DNA of 64,000 nucleotides from Ruminococcus flavefaciens. Its GTDB lineage: Bacteria > Bacillota > Clostridia > Oscillospirales > Ruminococcaceae. Below are positions 1-7,660 of the stretch, piece by piece (position 1 is the first letter of the stretch; each line of letters opens with the position of its first letter). Location of the stretch: the NCBI GenBank assembly GCA_004554385.1, contig SFMO01000143.1, positions 1-64,000 of the forward strand. The letters are read 5' to 3'. Position numbers and translations under genes: made by a program. Under the pieces are notes generated by a model. It had not been told where the DNA came from and did no database searches. It saw only the letters and a program-made list of their open reading frames with translations.

Positions 1-1
1 C

Positions 2-1177
2 AAGGCTATCACATTCAAGGATGGTCAGCTCAATGTCGGCAAGGGCGGCGAAGCAGTCAACAGCGTTGGCGATGCTCTCGTATGGCTCTCAGGCGACGAA
101 AAGACAATAGTTTCAGTTGAGGACGGAACATATACACTTGATGAGCTCGCAGCTCCTAACGGATATGAGAAGGCTACAACTGTTACATTCGAGGTCAAGG
201 ACGGTAAGGTAGTAAAGGGCGGCAAGTCTGCTGATACAGTTGAGATGATCGACGAGATAATCGTTACAACAACTACAACTACATCAACAACGACTACAAC
301 CACCACAACAACTACTACTACAACCACAACTACAACAACCTCGACAACAACTACAACCACAACTACTACCACGACCACAACTACAACAACAACTACTGTT
401 ACAGCTGCTGTCAAGATCGACAAGCAGGACGTTTACGGAGCTGAGGTACCCGGAGCTGAGCTTACTCTCACAGGTAAGGACAAGGACGGCAATACTGTAA
501 ACTTCAAGGACGGCGATGTCGAGCTGGGCGAGGGCGCAACCTTCGTAAAGAAGACAGGCGACGCTGTAACATGGATCTCAGGTACATCTGCTACAGAGAT
601 CAAGCTTTCAGACGGTAACTACGTTCTTCACGAAGTAGCTGCTCCTACAGGCTATGTTGTAGCAACTGATATCGTATTCGAGATCACAAACGGTGAGGTA
701 GTATCCGTAGACGGTAAGGCAACTTCAGAGCAGACTATCGTTATGATAGACGAGGCTGTAGTAACAACTACAACAACAGGTATTGTAGGTGATATTGATC
801 TTTCAAGAACAACTACAACTACCACAACAACAACTACAACAACTACTACATCTACAACAACCACTACTACAACCACAACAACAACTACAACAACAACTAC
901 TACAGCAACTACAACCACAACTGCTACTGAGACAACTACCGAAACAACTACAACTACAGAGGAGTCGACAACCACAACTGCTGCAACTACAACAACTACT
1001 ACAACAACAGCAGCAACTACAACTACCAAGAAGGTTTCGACTACTATGCAGCCAAAGAAGGCTACTACAGATTCTCCTAAGACAGGCGTAAAGAGCATCA
1101 GTGCAGCACTTGCGATACTCGCACTTGCAGCAGGCAGCGCTTTTGCAGCTCGCAGGGGAAAGAGAAACGATGACTGA
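2..1177 (+). CDS. SpaA/Cna_B-type cell-wall-anchored surface protein, 5'-truncated by the window edge
   Basis: The reading frame is open from base 2, so the gene begins before the window. Two prealbumin-like (SpaA/Cna_B) repeats are visible. Each has a D-G-x-Y-x-L-x-E-x-A-A-P-x-G-Y motif (about bases 124-170 and 610-655). They are separated and followed by nearly pure Thr linkers (about 265-405 and 805-1060). The C terminus has an SPKTG sorting motif (about 1072-1086), a hydrophobic stretch and a basic tail (RRGKR), the architecture of sortase substrates. This is probably a pilin-like or adhesin-like wall protein. SpaA repeats often form isopeptide bonds, but I did not verify the Lys/Asn/Glu triad. 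The same SPKTG signal ends scaE in this window, so both may share a sortase, which is not encoded here. Confidence 0.8.
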   Translation, partial: KAITFKDGQLNVGKGGEAVNSVGDALVWLSGDEKTIVSVEDGTYTLDELAAPNGYEKATTVTFEVKDGKVVKGGKSADTVEMIDEIIVTTTTTTSTTTTTTTTTTTTTTTTTTSTTTTTTTTTTTTTTTTTTVTAAVKIDKQDVYGAEVPGAELTLTGKDKDGNTVNFKDGDVELGEGATFVKKTGDAVTWISGTSATEIKLSDGNYVLHEVAAPTGYVVATDIVFEITNGEVVSVDGKATSEQTIVMIDEAVVTTTTTGIVGDIDLSRTTTTTTTTTTTTTTSTTTTTTTTTTTTTTTTTATTTTTATETTTETTTTTEESTTTTAATTTTTTTTAATTTTKKVSTTMQPKKATTDSPKTGVKSISAALAILALAAGSAFAARRGKRNDD

Positions 1178-1207
1178 ACTCTCTGAATGAGATAACATCA
1201 GCAATAA

Positions 1208-1239
1208 GGCTGTCGGACAAAAGTCCGGCAGCCTTTTTT
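1208..1239 (+). terminator. Rho-independent terminator of the SpaA-type gene
   Basis: An 11-bp GC-rich stem (1208-1218 with 1223-1233) has an AAAA loop and is followed by six T residues. It lies 30 bases after the stop codon. Confidence 0.9.
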
Positions 1240-1344
1240 GTATGCCCGGCGAAACAAATGACAAGTATCACTGAAAAAGTGACATACGTAATCTTTTCAA
1301 AAAAGGGTATGATGTGTTATAATTTATTAAAAGGAGTGGTACTA

Positions 1345-2190
1345 ATGAAAAAGATCATCGCAATAATTACAACAGTTTTTCTTGCGGCAGGAGTTTTTTC
1401 GTGCGGCAATAAATCAGCGTCAACAACATCAACACAGACTGAACTGCTCAACGACTGGCAGAAAGAAGTGCTTGCTGCTGAAGGACTTCCCACGGAAGCC
1501 GATGAACTGACTGATTCTCAGCTTAAATCAATTCAGCGTATCTACGAGATGATAACCTATCTCAACGAAAAGTATAGTGAAGAATTCATCTATGCGGGAT
1601 ACCTTGAGCCTGCGGCAAATCAGACGGAAACGCTGTATGCCTACCCGCGCTTATTAGGCAATGATTATGGTAGAAATACCGTTACTGTAAAGGCAACAAA
1701 GGACGGCTTTTCTGATGATTACAGCGACAGGTCTATTGTTGACTATGCAGAAGAAATGGCAAATGACTTTATGAAGGATTATTTCGATTCGGATCAGGTA
1801 ATTGCATTTTTTAAAGTCAACGCCTGCGATATTAAGAAAAATGAGGTGGTAGATGGAGATTTCCAGTGGAAGCTCGGTGTTTCTGACATTATATTTGTAA
1901 ATGAAGACATTTGTAACGCTGATCAGGTAGAAGAATTCGCTGTTAATTATGCTAAATGGCTTTATGAGCATGAATTGGACGGAAGTCATAGAATAAATAT
2001 TGTTAGAAACTATAATATCAAGGAGTTATTATATGGTAATATAAGAGAGTATTATGAAAGTGATGACTACATAGGATTCTATTGCTTTTCTTTTGATACT
2101 GATAAAGAAAAAGTATTTCAAGATGCATTTTTATCATTAAGAAGTGAAAATGTATACGATATTGGCGAATTTTTTGAAAAATATAATTAA
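1345..2190 (+). CDS. Putative lipoprotein, function unknown
   Basis: The start at 1345 is chosen because AAGGAG (1331-1336) lies 8 bases upstream and because it gives a lipoprotein signal peptide (MKK..., hydrophobic core, Cys in VFSCGN). The longer frame from 1258 would place about 29 unlikely residues before it. The mature protein of about 260 residues begins with a Ser/Thr-rich tether, followed by a segment with LNDWQKEVLAAEGLP and ITYLNEKY. I recognise no catalytic family. The second half is clearly more AT-rich than neighbouring genes, which may reflect recent acquisition. A 32-codon ORF directly downstream resembles one of its segments. Confidence 0.7.
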   Translation: MKKIIAIITTVFLAAGVFSCGNKSASTTSTQTELLNDWQKEVLAAEGLPTEADELTDSQLKSIQRIYEMITYLNEKYSEEFIYAGYLEPAANQTETLYAYPRLLGNDYGRNTVTVKATKDGFSDDYSDRSIVDYAEEMANDFMKDYFDSDQVIAFFKVNACDIKKNEVVDGDFQWKLGVSDIIFVNEDICNADQVEEFAVNYAKWLYEHELDGSHRINIVRNYNIKELLYGNIREYYESDDYIGFYCFSFDTDKEKVFQDAFLSLRSENVYDIGEFFEKYN

Positions 2191-2210
2191 CATAAAAAGG
2201 AGTTTATTTT

Positions 2211-2309
2211 ATGATACTAAACGGTGAATATGTAGAAAAATTATCAGACGAAGAATTATGTATGATCGAACAGTTAACCTATCTTGATGAAATGGTTGCT
2301 GTTTCTTAA
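2211..2309 (+). CDS. Short 32-residue ORF, possible gene remnant
   Basis: This ATG-TAA frame has a good ribosome site (AAAAGGAG, 2195-2202) and starts 20 bases after the preceding stop. The peptide contains LSDEELCMIEQLTYLDEM, which resembles LTDSQLKSIQRIYEMITYL in the preceding lipoprotein. It may be the start of a decayed paralogue cut off by the repeat that begins at 2310, or a real small protein. It has no signal peptide. Confidence 0.4.
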   Translation: MILNGEYVEKLSDEELCMIEQLTYLDEMVAVS

Positions 2310-2338
2310 TTCTGAGTTCTAAGTTCTAAGTTCTGAAT
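2310..2338. repeat. Short degenerate tandem repeat (GAGTTCTAAGTTCT type)
   Basis: Three to four imperfect copies of TTCTAAG/TTCTGAG follow one another. The reverse-complement form (GAACTAAG) recurs at 7631-7660, again directly beside a larger intergenic repeat, so this is probably part of a dispersed extragenic family. Confidence 0.5.
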
Positions 2339-2365
2339 TTACAACAGCTTTTTTTGAAAAAGTAC

Positions 2366-2394
2366 TTGTAATCAGAGGCGGAATTTGATATAAT
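2366..2394 (+). promoter_or_regulatory. Promoter of the corA leader
   Basis: TTGTAA (2366-2371), a 17-bp spacer and TATAAT (2389-2394). This would give a leader of about 160 bases before corA. Confidence 0.6.
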
Positions 2395-2426
2395 ATTAAT
2401 GTATTATGAATTTTTGGAGGTGCATT

Positions 2427-2483
2427 ATGAGTTCTGACCCTTATGGGAATTTGAAAAATATTCCACGCTTCGGCAGACGATAA
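2427..2483 (+). CDS. 18-codon leader peptide ORF upstream of corA
   Basis: The ORF encodes MSSDPYGNLKNIPRFGRR. GGAGG (2416-2420) lies 6 bases before the ATG, one of the best ribosome sites in the window. Its last codons contain the 5' arm (2468-2475) of a stem with 2498-2505, so translation would block that stem. The Asp-Pro near the N terminus and the later Pro recall leader peptides of enterobacterial Mg2+ transporter genes, whose translation senses Mg2+ or proline. Homology is not claimed. Confidence 0.55.
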   Translation: MSSDPYGNLKNIPRFGRR

Positions 2484-2560
2484 TGCTCTCGTCCCTTTGC
2501 CGAAGTGAATTTCGGCGAAAGGAGCAGGGAAGGTCTGCAATGGCGCAGACTGCCCCGAAA
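2468..2560 (+). promoter_or_regulatory. Candidate attenuator/translation-control leader of corA
   Basis: Four arms can pair in mutually exclusive ways. Arm 1 is CTTCGGCA (2468-2475), arm 2 is TGCCGAAG (2498-2505), arm 3 is TTTCGG (2510-2515) and arm 4 is CCGAAA (2555-2560), which includes the first base of the corA ATG. Arms 1-2, 2-3 and 3-4 are each complementary. A further hairpin GTCTGC/GCAGAC (2533-2550) holds a second tiny ORF (ATG at 2540, peptide MAQTAPK) in its loop. That ORF has GGGAAGG 6 bases upstream and its TGA overlaps the corA ATG. Pairings are seen in the sequence; the control mechanism is inferred. Confidence 0.5.
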
Positions 2561-3492
2561 TGAAAATGATAAATTTCTACAGCTATATTAAAGGTTCGCT
2601 GACTCAGTGCGATGCTCCGTCTGCTGGCTGCTGGATCTCAGTTGTTGATCCGACTCCCACGGAAGTAAAGGAGCTTATCGATGACTACGGTCTGGACAGC
2701 GGCTTCGTTAAGTCCGCTCTCGATGAGGAGGAGTCGTCCCGTATCGAGCGCGAGGACGACCAGACCCTTGTTATCATAGATACTCCTGTATCGGCTGTTG
2801 ACGAGGACAAGACCAAAAACTTCTATACCCTGCCAATGGGTATAATCGTTACGGATGAGTACGTTTTTACTATCTCTATCCGTGAGACACAGATACTCAG
2901 CGAGGCAAAGAGAGGCGGCATACGCAATCTCCGCCCCGATTTCAAGACCAGATTCGTGCTACAGCTGCTGCTGAGGATATCGGCTCTGTTCCTTACCTAC
3001 CTGAAACAGATAGACAAGATATCATCCGCTGCCGAGCAGGAGCTCCACGACGCCATGAAGAACGAGCTTCTCATGCAGCTCCTTGCGCTGGAGAAGTCTC
3101 TCGTATATTTCTCAACTTCACTGAAAGCCAATGAAGCCACTATCGAGAAGATATTCCGCGGCAGAGTAATAAAGCTCTACGACGAGGATCAGGACCTCCT
3201 TGAGGACGTTCTCATCGAGATGAAGCAGGCCATCGAGATGGCAAGCATCTACTCGGGTATCCTTTCCAGTATGATGGACGGCTTTTCGTCGATAATCTCC
3301 AATAACCAGAATATCGTTATGTGGAGACTTACTATCGTTACCATTATCTTGCAGATACCGAATATCATGTTTGCATTCTACGGTATCAATACTAATGATA
3401 TACCCTTTAACTATACATGGGTTGCACTCAGTCTGACGGCACTTCTGACGGGAATAACCGCGTTTGTGCTGCTGAAATGGAAGAAGAAATAG
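2560..3492 (+). CDS. corA: CorA-family divalent-metal (Mg2+) transporter
   Basis: This is an inner-membrane CorA-type channel for Mg2+ (possibly Co2+ or Ni2+). The length of 310 residues is typical. It has an acidic N-terminal cytoplasmic domain, a long helical region (about residues 120-240), and two C-terminal membrane helices ending in a basic tail (KWKKK). The signature loop between the helices reads FYGIN instead of the usual YGMN; Ile for Met is a known variation among CorA relatives. No good ribosome site precedes the ATG at 2560. The stop of a 7-codon upstream ORF overlaps it, so translational coupling is likely. A second in-frame ATG lies at 2566. A HEPN-like gene follows after 19 bases. 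Confidence 0.88.
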   Translation: MKMINFYSYIKGSLTQCDAPSAGCWISVVDPTPTEVKELIDDYGLDSGFVKSALDEEESSRIEREDDQTLVIIDTPVSAVDEDKTKNFYTLPMGIIVTDEYVFTISIRETQILSEAKRGGIRNLRPDFKTRFVLQLLLRISALFLTYLKQIDKISSAAEQELHDAMKNELLMQLLALEKSLVYFSTSLKANEATIEKIFRGRVIKLYDEDQDLLEDVLIEMKQAIEMASIYSGILSSMMDGFSSIISNNQNIVMWRLTIVTIILQIPNIMFAFYGINTNDIPFNYTWVALSLTALLTGITAFVLLKWKKK

Positions 3493-3511
3493 TTTTTATG
3501 GAGTAATAAAA

Positions 3512-4570
3512 ATGTCAGGTATTAAGCATAGCTTGATTGTTGGATTTAAGTCAGACAATGATAGCGAGGTATACAGAGGAAAATCATATATTCAAAAAAA
3601 AGCATGTGACGATGAAGTTGTGATTTGTCGAAATAAGATAGAGATAAATTATGAAAGAATTAATGCGATGCCGATTGAAAAGGTGCTTGATTCTCCTAAA
3701 AGCTATATAAGAATGCACTTGCAGCGGGCACTTGGATTTTATATTGGAGTCTTTGGAGAGATACCTGAATGTAAAAGCGTGACATACTGTGTTTCCGGCG
3801 AAAAATATGAGCTTGACAAAATAGTTGAGCTTGCCAAAAAATGGAGCAATTACAGTATAGAAAATGTGTTAAAAAGAGAAGCGTGTGAAAAAATATTCAA
3901 TGGTAAGCGTGACGAAAACATTCCGCTTTACAACGCTGTATCTTTTTACGTAAAAGCTCAGCTTACAGATTATTATCATGATTCCTTTCGCTGTGCATGG
4001 AGCGGCTTGAATGCGTTATATACAAATATGGTCGGGAATGCCGAGGCCTCTGAAGAAACTAAGCTTTGCAGGCTAACGGATTTTATTTTGTGTCATGATA
4101 TGAGTAATTCCTGTGAATATGTTGCAAAAATAGATAATGATAAATTCTGGAACAAGCTGGAGTGGTTTTATTTCCTGAAAAATGGATTTGAACGACATAA
4201 TTTTCAGAAATATTACAACGATTATTTCTCAAAAGAAGCTAAAAGAGATGCCGTGCTCGGAGAAGCTATATTCAGCAAGTTGAATTCAGAAGTAATGACT
4301 GATAAAACCAAAGTAGATATCGAGAAATTGAAAGAAAAGGCTGATATCTATTCAAAAAAGAAAACGGAAGAAAAATACATTCACTTTAAGGACAGAGTAG
4401 AGTTTTTGGTAAGAAAGTATTGTTATTTCAAGCGTAATAGAAGTATGCATGCAGGACAGGAATATCCGCTTTTCATTATTTCCGAGGATTCCGAAAACTA
4501 TGTCGAGCCTATTCTAACAAAGCTTCTCATACTTGCCATAAAGGATATAATAGAAGAAAAATACGTATAA
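3512..4570 (+). CDS. Putative HEPN-domain protein (possible RNase or defence protein)
   Basis: The protein has 352 residues and no signal peptide or membrane helix. Near the C terminus (about residues 308-316) it has KRNRSMHAG, a match to the HEPN catalytic motif R-N-x3-H in a helix-rich context. A second helical segment with SFRCAWSGLNALY (about 160-172) looks like the HEPN region seen in ApeA-like proteins. I could not identify the N-terminal 130 residues. The gene is more AT-rich than its neighbours and starts 19 bases after corA with GGAG at 3500-3503. It could be a stand-alone abortive-infection-type RNase or a HEPN protein without RNase activity. Confidence 0.5.
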   Translation: MSGIKHSLIVGFKSDNDSEVYRGKSYIQKKACDDEVVICRNKIEINYERINAMPIEKVLDSPKSYIRMHLQRALGFYIGVFGEIPECKSVTYCVSGEKYELDKIVELAKKWSNYSIENVLKREACEKIFNGKRDENIPLYNAVSFYVKAQLTDYYHDSFRCAWSGLNALYTNMVGNAEASEETKLCRLTDFILCHDMSNSCEYVAKIDNDKFWNKLEWFYFLKNGFERHNFQKYYNDYFSKEAKRDAVLGEAIFSKLNSEVMTDKTKVDIEKLKEKADIYSKKKTEEKYIHFKDRVEFLVRKYCYFKRNRSMHAGQEYPLFIISEDSENYVEPILTKLLILAIKDIIEEKYV

Positions 4571-4576
4571 ATATTT

Positions 4577-4604
4577 CCCTGCTTTTTTAAAGCAGGGATT
4601 TTTT
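4577..4604 (+). terminator. Terminator after the HEPN-like gene
   Basis: CCCTGC pairs with GCAGGG around a TTTTTTAAA loop and is followed by ATTTTTT. Confidence 0.85.
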
Positions 4605-4729
4605 ATGGATAATATCCTTTGTCACAGGTGATGTAACATCCTATATGGGGATATAAGTGCTGGAAAACCGGTATAACGATCAAGGAAATATTGTTCATGG
4701 TATCACTATTATATTGCGCAAAATTTGGA

Positions 4730-4758
4730 TTTACTTTTTACAACAAGTGTGATATAAT
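4730..4758 (+). promoter_or_regulatory. Promoter of nadB
   Basis: TTTACT (4730-4735), a 17-bp spacer and TATAAT (4753-4758). No clear NiaR or NrtR operator was recognised. Confidence 0.65.
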
Positions 4759-4797
4759 AATAATGTATAGATTTTTATGTAAAGGACGGTCCATATC

Positions 4798-6255
4798 ATG
4801 TCCAGAAATTATGATGTTATTATAGCAGGCTGCGGTGCAGCAGGTCTCTACGCAGCTATCAACCTTCCTAAGGAGCTCAATATCCTTATCCTCTGCAAGC
4901 GTGATCTGCCGCTGTGCAATTCATCACTTGCCCAGGGCGGTATCGCAGGTGTTTACAACTCTCCCACGGATAATATCCAGTATCACCAGAACGATACACT
5001 TATCGCAGGAAGCTTCAAGAATAATGTCGAGGCTGTTCATACCCTCGTCAGTGAGGCTGCTCAGGACATCGAGCATATTATCGAGCTGGGTGTAGAGTTT
5101 GACAAGAATCCCGACGGCACTTACCACCGCACCCTTGAGGGCGGTCACAGCCACCATCGTATCTTCCACCATGCTGATGCTACAGGCAAGGAGATAACCT
5201 CAACTCTCCTTGAAAACGTTCAGAAGCTCAGCAATGTTACTATCATGGAGAATACCATTATGTGCGGTGTAAAGCGCACAAGTACAGGCTACTCGGCATT
5301 TCTGAAGCTGCCCGACGACAGCTACGAGACCTGCAACTGTCACTTCATGATACTTGCTACAGGCGGTATCGGCAGAGTATATCAGTTCACAACAAATTCT
5401 GCTATCGCTACAGGCGACGGTATAACCTTTGCCTACGAAATGGGAGCTAAGATAAAGAATCTCAGCTATGTGCAGTTCCACCCGACTGCATTCAACAACC
5501 GTGCTACCCGTGAATGCTTCCTTATATCAGAGGCTGTCCGCGGTGAGGGAGCATATCTCCTCAACTGCAAGAAGGAGCGCTTCATGCACAACTACGACGA
5601 GCGCTTAGAGCTTGCTCCGAGAGATGTTGTTTCCCATGCGATCGTCCTTGAATCGCGCAAGCAGAACTCCACTGACTTCTATCTCGATATAAGCTATAAG
5701 GACAGCGAGTTCCTCAAGAACCGTTTCCCTATGATATACAAGAATCTTCTTGAACAGGGCTACGACCTTACCAAGGAGCCTGTGCCCATATTCCCGTGTC
5801 AGCACTACCTTATGGGCGGCATCGATGTTGACAATAATTCCGAGACCAGCCTTCCGAATCTCTATGCCTGCGGCGAGTGCTCGCATACAGGTGTCCACGG
5901 AAGCAACCGTCTTGCCAGCAATTCTTTACTTGAAGCACTTGTTTTCTCGCGCCATGCAGCTAACAGCATCGCTTCAAAGATGGCTGACGCTCCCAAGGAC
6001 TTCGAGGAGGCAGAGTTCGATGCACATATGGGTGCTTCACGCATACCAAAGGGAGTACGTACAGAGACCAGAAAGATACTCCAGAACTGCTATTTCGTTA
6101 TCCCTGATAAAAAGGCTGCCGCAGAGGGCTTCAAGCGCGTAAAGGAGATACGCGATGACCTTATAAACGGCGGATATTTCGTTGATGCTGACTTTGTGCT
6201 TGCAAAGTCTATCGTTACTGTTGCTTACATTATCCTCGGTGAGGTAATGCAGTAA
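4798..6255 (+). CDS. nadB: L-aspartate oxidase
   Basis: NadB is a flavoprotein that oxidises L-aspartate to iminoaspartate, the first step of de novo NAD synthesis. In clostridia fumarate may serve as electron acceptor. The N-terminal FAD-binding motif GCGAAGLYAA (about residues 11-20), SLAQGGIA (about 43-50), the active-site-type segment HSHHRIFHHADATG (about 117-130) and the flavin motif HGSNRLASNSLLEALVF (about 364-380) are all present. The 485 residues are shorter than the ~530-residue enterobacterial form, with a shortened C-terminal helical domain. nadC lies downstream at 8092; nadA is not in the window. Confidence 0.93.
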   Translation: MSRNYDVIIAGCGAAGLYAAINLPKELNILILCKRDLPLCNSSLAQGGIAGVYNSPTDNIQYHQNDTLIAGSFKNNVEAVHTLVSEAAQDIEHIIELGVEFDKNPDGTYHRTLEGGHSHHRIFHHADATGKEITSTLLENVQKLSNVTIMENTIMCGVKRTSTGYSAFLKLPDDSYETCNCHFMILATGGIGRVYQFTTNSAIATGDGITFAYEMGAKIKNLSYVQFHPTAFNNRATRECFLISEAVRGEGAYLLNCKKERFMHNYDERLELAPRDVVSHAIVLESRKQNSTDFYLDISYKDSEFLKNRFPMIYKNLLEQGYDLTKEPVPIFPCQHYLMGGIDVDNNSETSLPNLYACGECSHTGVHGSNRLASNSLLEALVFSRHAANSIASKMADAPKDFEEAEFDAHMGASRIPKGVRTETRKILQNCYFVIPDKKAAAEGFKRVKEIRDDLINGGYFVDADFVLAKSIVTVAYIILGEVMQ

Positions 6256-6293
6256 GCTTCGGCTTTTCTATATTTATTTGTGAGGTGATATCT

Positions 6294-7628
6294 GTGACAA
6301 AATTAAGACGTTTTACAGCCTCGGCAGTAGCAGGTGCTGTTATTGCAGGTTATGCACAGCCCTTTGCGGCTATCGGTGCTGCACTCATGGTCCCCGGAGA
6401 CCTTAACCGTGATGACTGGGTATCTGTTGCAGATATCGTTATCCTCAAGAATTATCTCCTCGGACGTTACGGTCTCAATGAGAATCAGTCAATTGCCGCA
6501 GATATAAACGGCGACGGTAATATCGATCCCTTTGACCTTGCTGAATTGCAGGATATTATCATCAGGAGCAGTGAAAAGCTCCCCACAGGTACATGGATAG
6601 GCGATATTGCAGGAGCCAAAAGATACTTCAGCTTCGGTGACGGAAAGGGTACTATCGTTGAGCCTTCGGGAAAGACCACCGATTTCACCATTGAAAGCGA
6701 TGAGAATACGGTCATCCTTCAAACGAAGGACGGCGAAGCTCTTGTTGGCTTCATCACATGGAAGGATGAGGAAACCTTCGTGGTGAACTGGGGCGGAGCG
6801 TCCGCAGAGACCTTCCGTTATTTCTGTGATAACAGCATAAAGTCATCGGAGCTTCTCACAGGCCGCTGGGTGACCACAAACGGTGACACCTATGAGATTA
6901 GCGGACTCAGCGGAAAGCGCACCGACAAGAACAAAAATGTTACGCGATTCGAGTACGCTCCCAACGGCGGGGACATTGTTTTCCACTTCGGCAGCACTGA
7001 TAATAATACCGCTGGAAAGATAACCCACAGCGATTCAATGCACTTTGCAATACTCTGGTCCGACGGTGGACTGGAGACGTTCACAAAGCAGGAGATAGAG
7101 GTCAAAAACGGCATAACATACGTTAACGGAATACTCATTGCCAATAAGACCTATTCGCTGCCAAAGGACTATAACCCCGGAAAGATACTTCCCGATGCTC
7201 AGGCAGCTTTCAATACCATGCAGGCTGATGCGAAAAAGGCAGGACTCAGCCTTAGCATATGCTCGGGATTCCGCTCATACGATTATCAGAACCAGCTTTA
7301 CAACGGCTATGTTGCCCGTGACGGAAAGGCTGCGGCTGATACATATTCCGCAAGGGCAGGACATTCCGAACACCAGACAGGTCTTGCTATGGATATAAAC
7401 TACGCAAGCTCCGCATTCACAAATACTCCAGAGGCAAAGTGGCTTGCGGCTAACTGCTATAAGTACGGCTTTATACTCCGATACCCGAAGGGCAAGGAGA
7501 ATATCACGGGATATCAGTATGAGTCATGGCACGTTCGCTATCTCGGAAAGCAGCTTGCAAAGGAGGTCTATGATTCGGGACTTACCTTAGAGGAGTTCCT
7601 GTGCATAGACTCGAAGTACAAATCGTGA
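6294..7628 (+). CDS. Dockerin-bearing D-Ala-D-Ala carboxypeptidase (VanY family), secreted
   Basis: GTG at 6294 is preferred because GAGGTG (6282-6287) lies 6 bases upstream; an in-frame GTG at 6285 is the alternative. A signal peptide (about residues 1-31) is followed by an N-terminal type I dockerin (about 34-92) with two calcium loops (DLNRDDWVSVAD and DINGDGNIDPFD). A middle region of two related beta-rich repeats (TGTWIGD..., TGRWVTT..., about 98-270) follows. The C-terminal VanY domain (about 275-440) has SEHQTGLAMD and SWHVRYLG, the zinc and catalytic motifs. It probably trims peptidoglycan peptides while attached to a scaffoldin cohesin. Lying between nadB and nadC, it is out of metabolic context. 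Confidence 0.85.
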   Translation: MTKLRRFTASAVAGAVIAGYAQPFAAIGAALMVPGDLNRDDWVSVADIVILKNYLLGRYGLNENQSIAADINGDGNIDPFDLAELQDIIIRSSEKLPTGTWIGDIAGAKRYFSFGDGKGTIVEPSGKTTDFTIESDENTVILQTKDGEALVGFITWKDEETFVVNWGGASAETFRYFCDNSIKSSELLTGRWVTTNGDTYEISGLSGKRTDKNKNVTRFEYAPNGGDIVFHFGSTDNNTAGKITHSDSMHFAILWSDGGLETFTKQEIEVKNGITYVNGILIANKTYSLPKDYNPGKILPDAQAAFNTMQADAKKAGLSLSICSGFRSYDYQNQLYNGYVARDGKAAADTYSARAGHSEHQTGLAMDINYASSAFTNTPEAKWLAANCYKYGFILRYPKGKENITGYQYESWHVRYLGKQLAKEVYDSGLTLEEFLCIDSKYKS

Positions 7629-7630
7629 TA

Positions 7631-7660
7631 AGAACTAAGAGCTAAGATCCAAGAACTAAG
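7631..7660. repeat. Short degenerate repeat (AGAACTAAG type)
   Basis: Imperfect tandem copies of AGAACTAAG/GAGCTAAG, the reverse complement of the motif at 2310-2338. The repeat abuts the TAGGGGACG element at 7661. Confidence 0.45.

Noticed and set aside
25..1264. Minus-strand and shifted ORFs rich in Val, Cys or Gln over the Thr linkers
   Set aside because: They are mirror frames of ACN codon runs, have no ribosome sites and no recognisable domain. The same applies to Val-rich frames in scaA, scaB, cttA and the GDSL gene.
3400..3460. CorA inactivated because the GMN motif is GIN
   Set aside because: The helix-loop-helix and Tyr-Gly are intact and Ile at this place occurs in CorA relatives; the gene is otherwise complete.
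4798..6255. NadB truncated by frameshift
   Set aside because: No continuation of the family is seen in other frames after 6255; the shorter C-terminal domain fits Clostridia-type variants.
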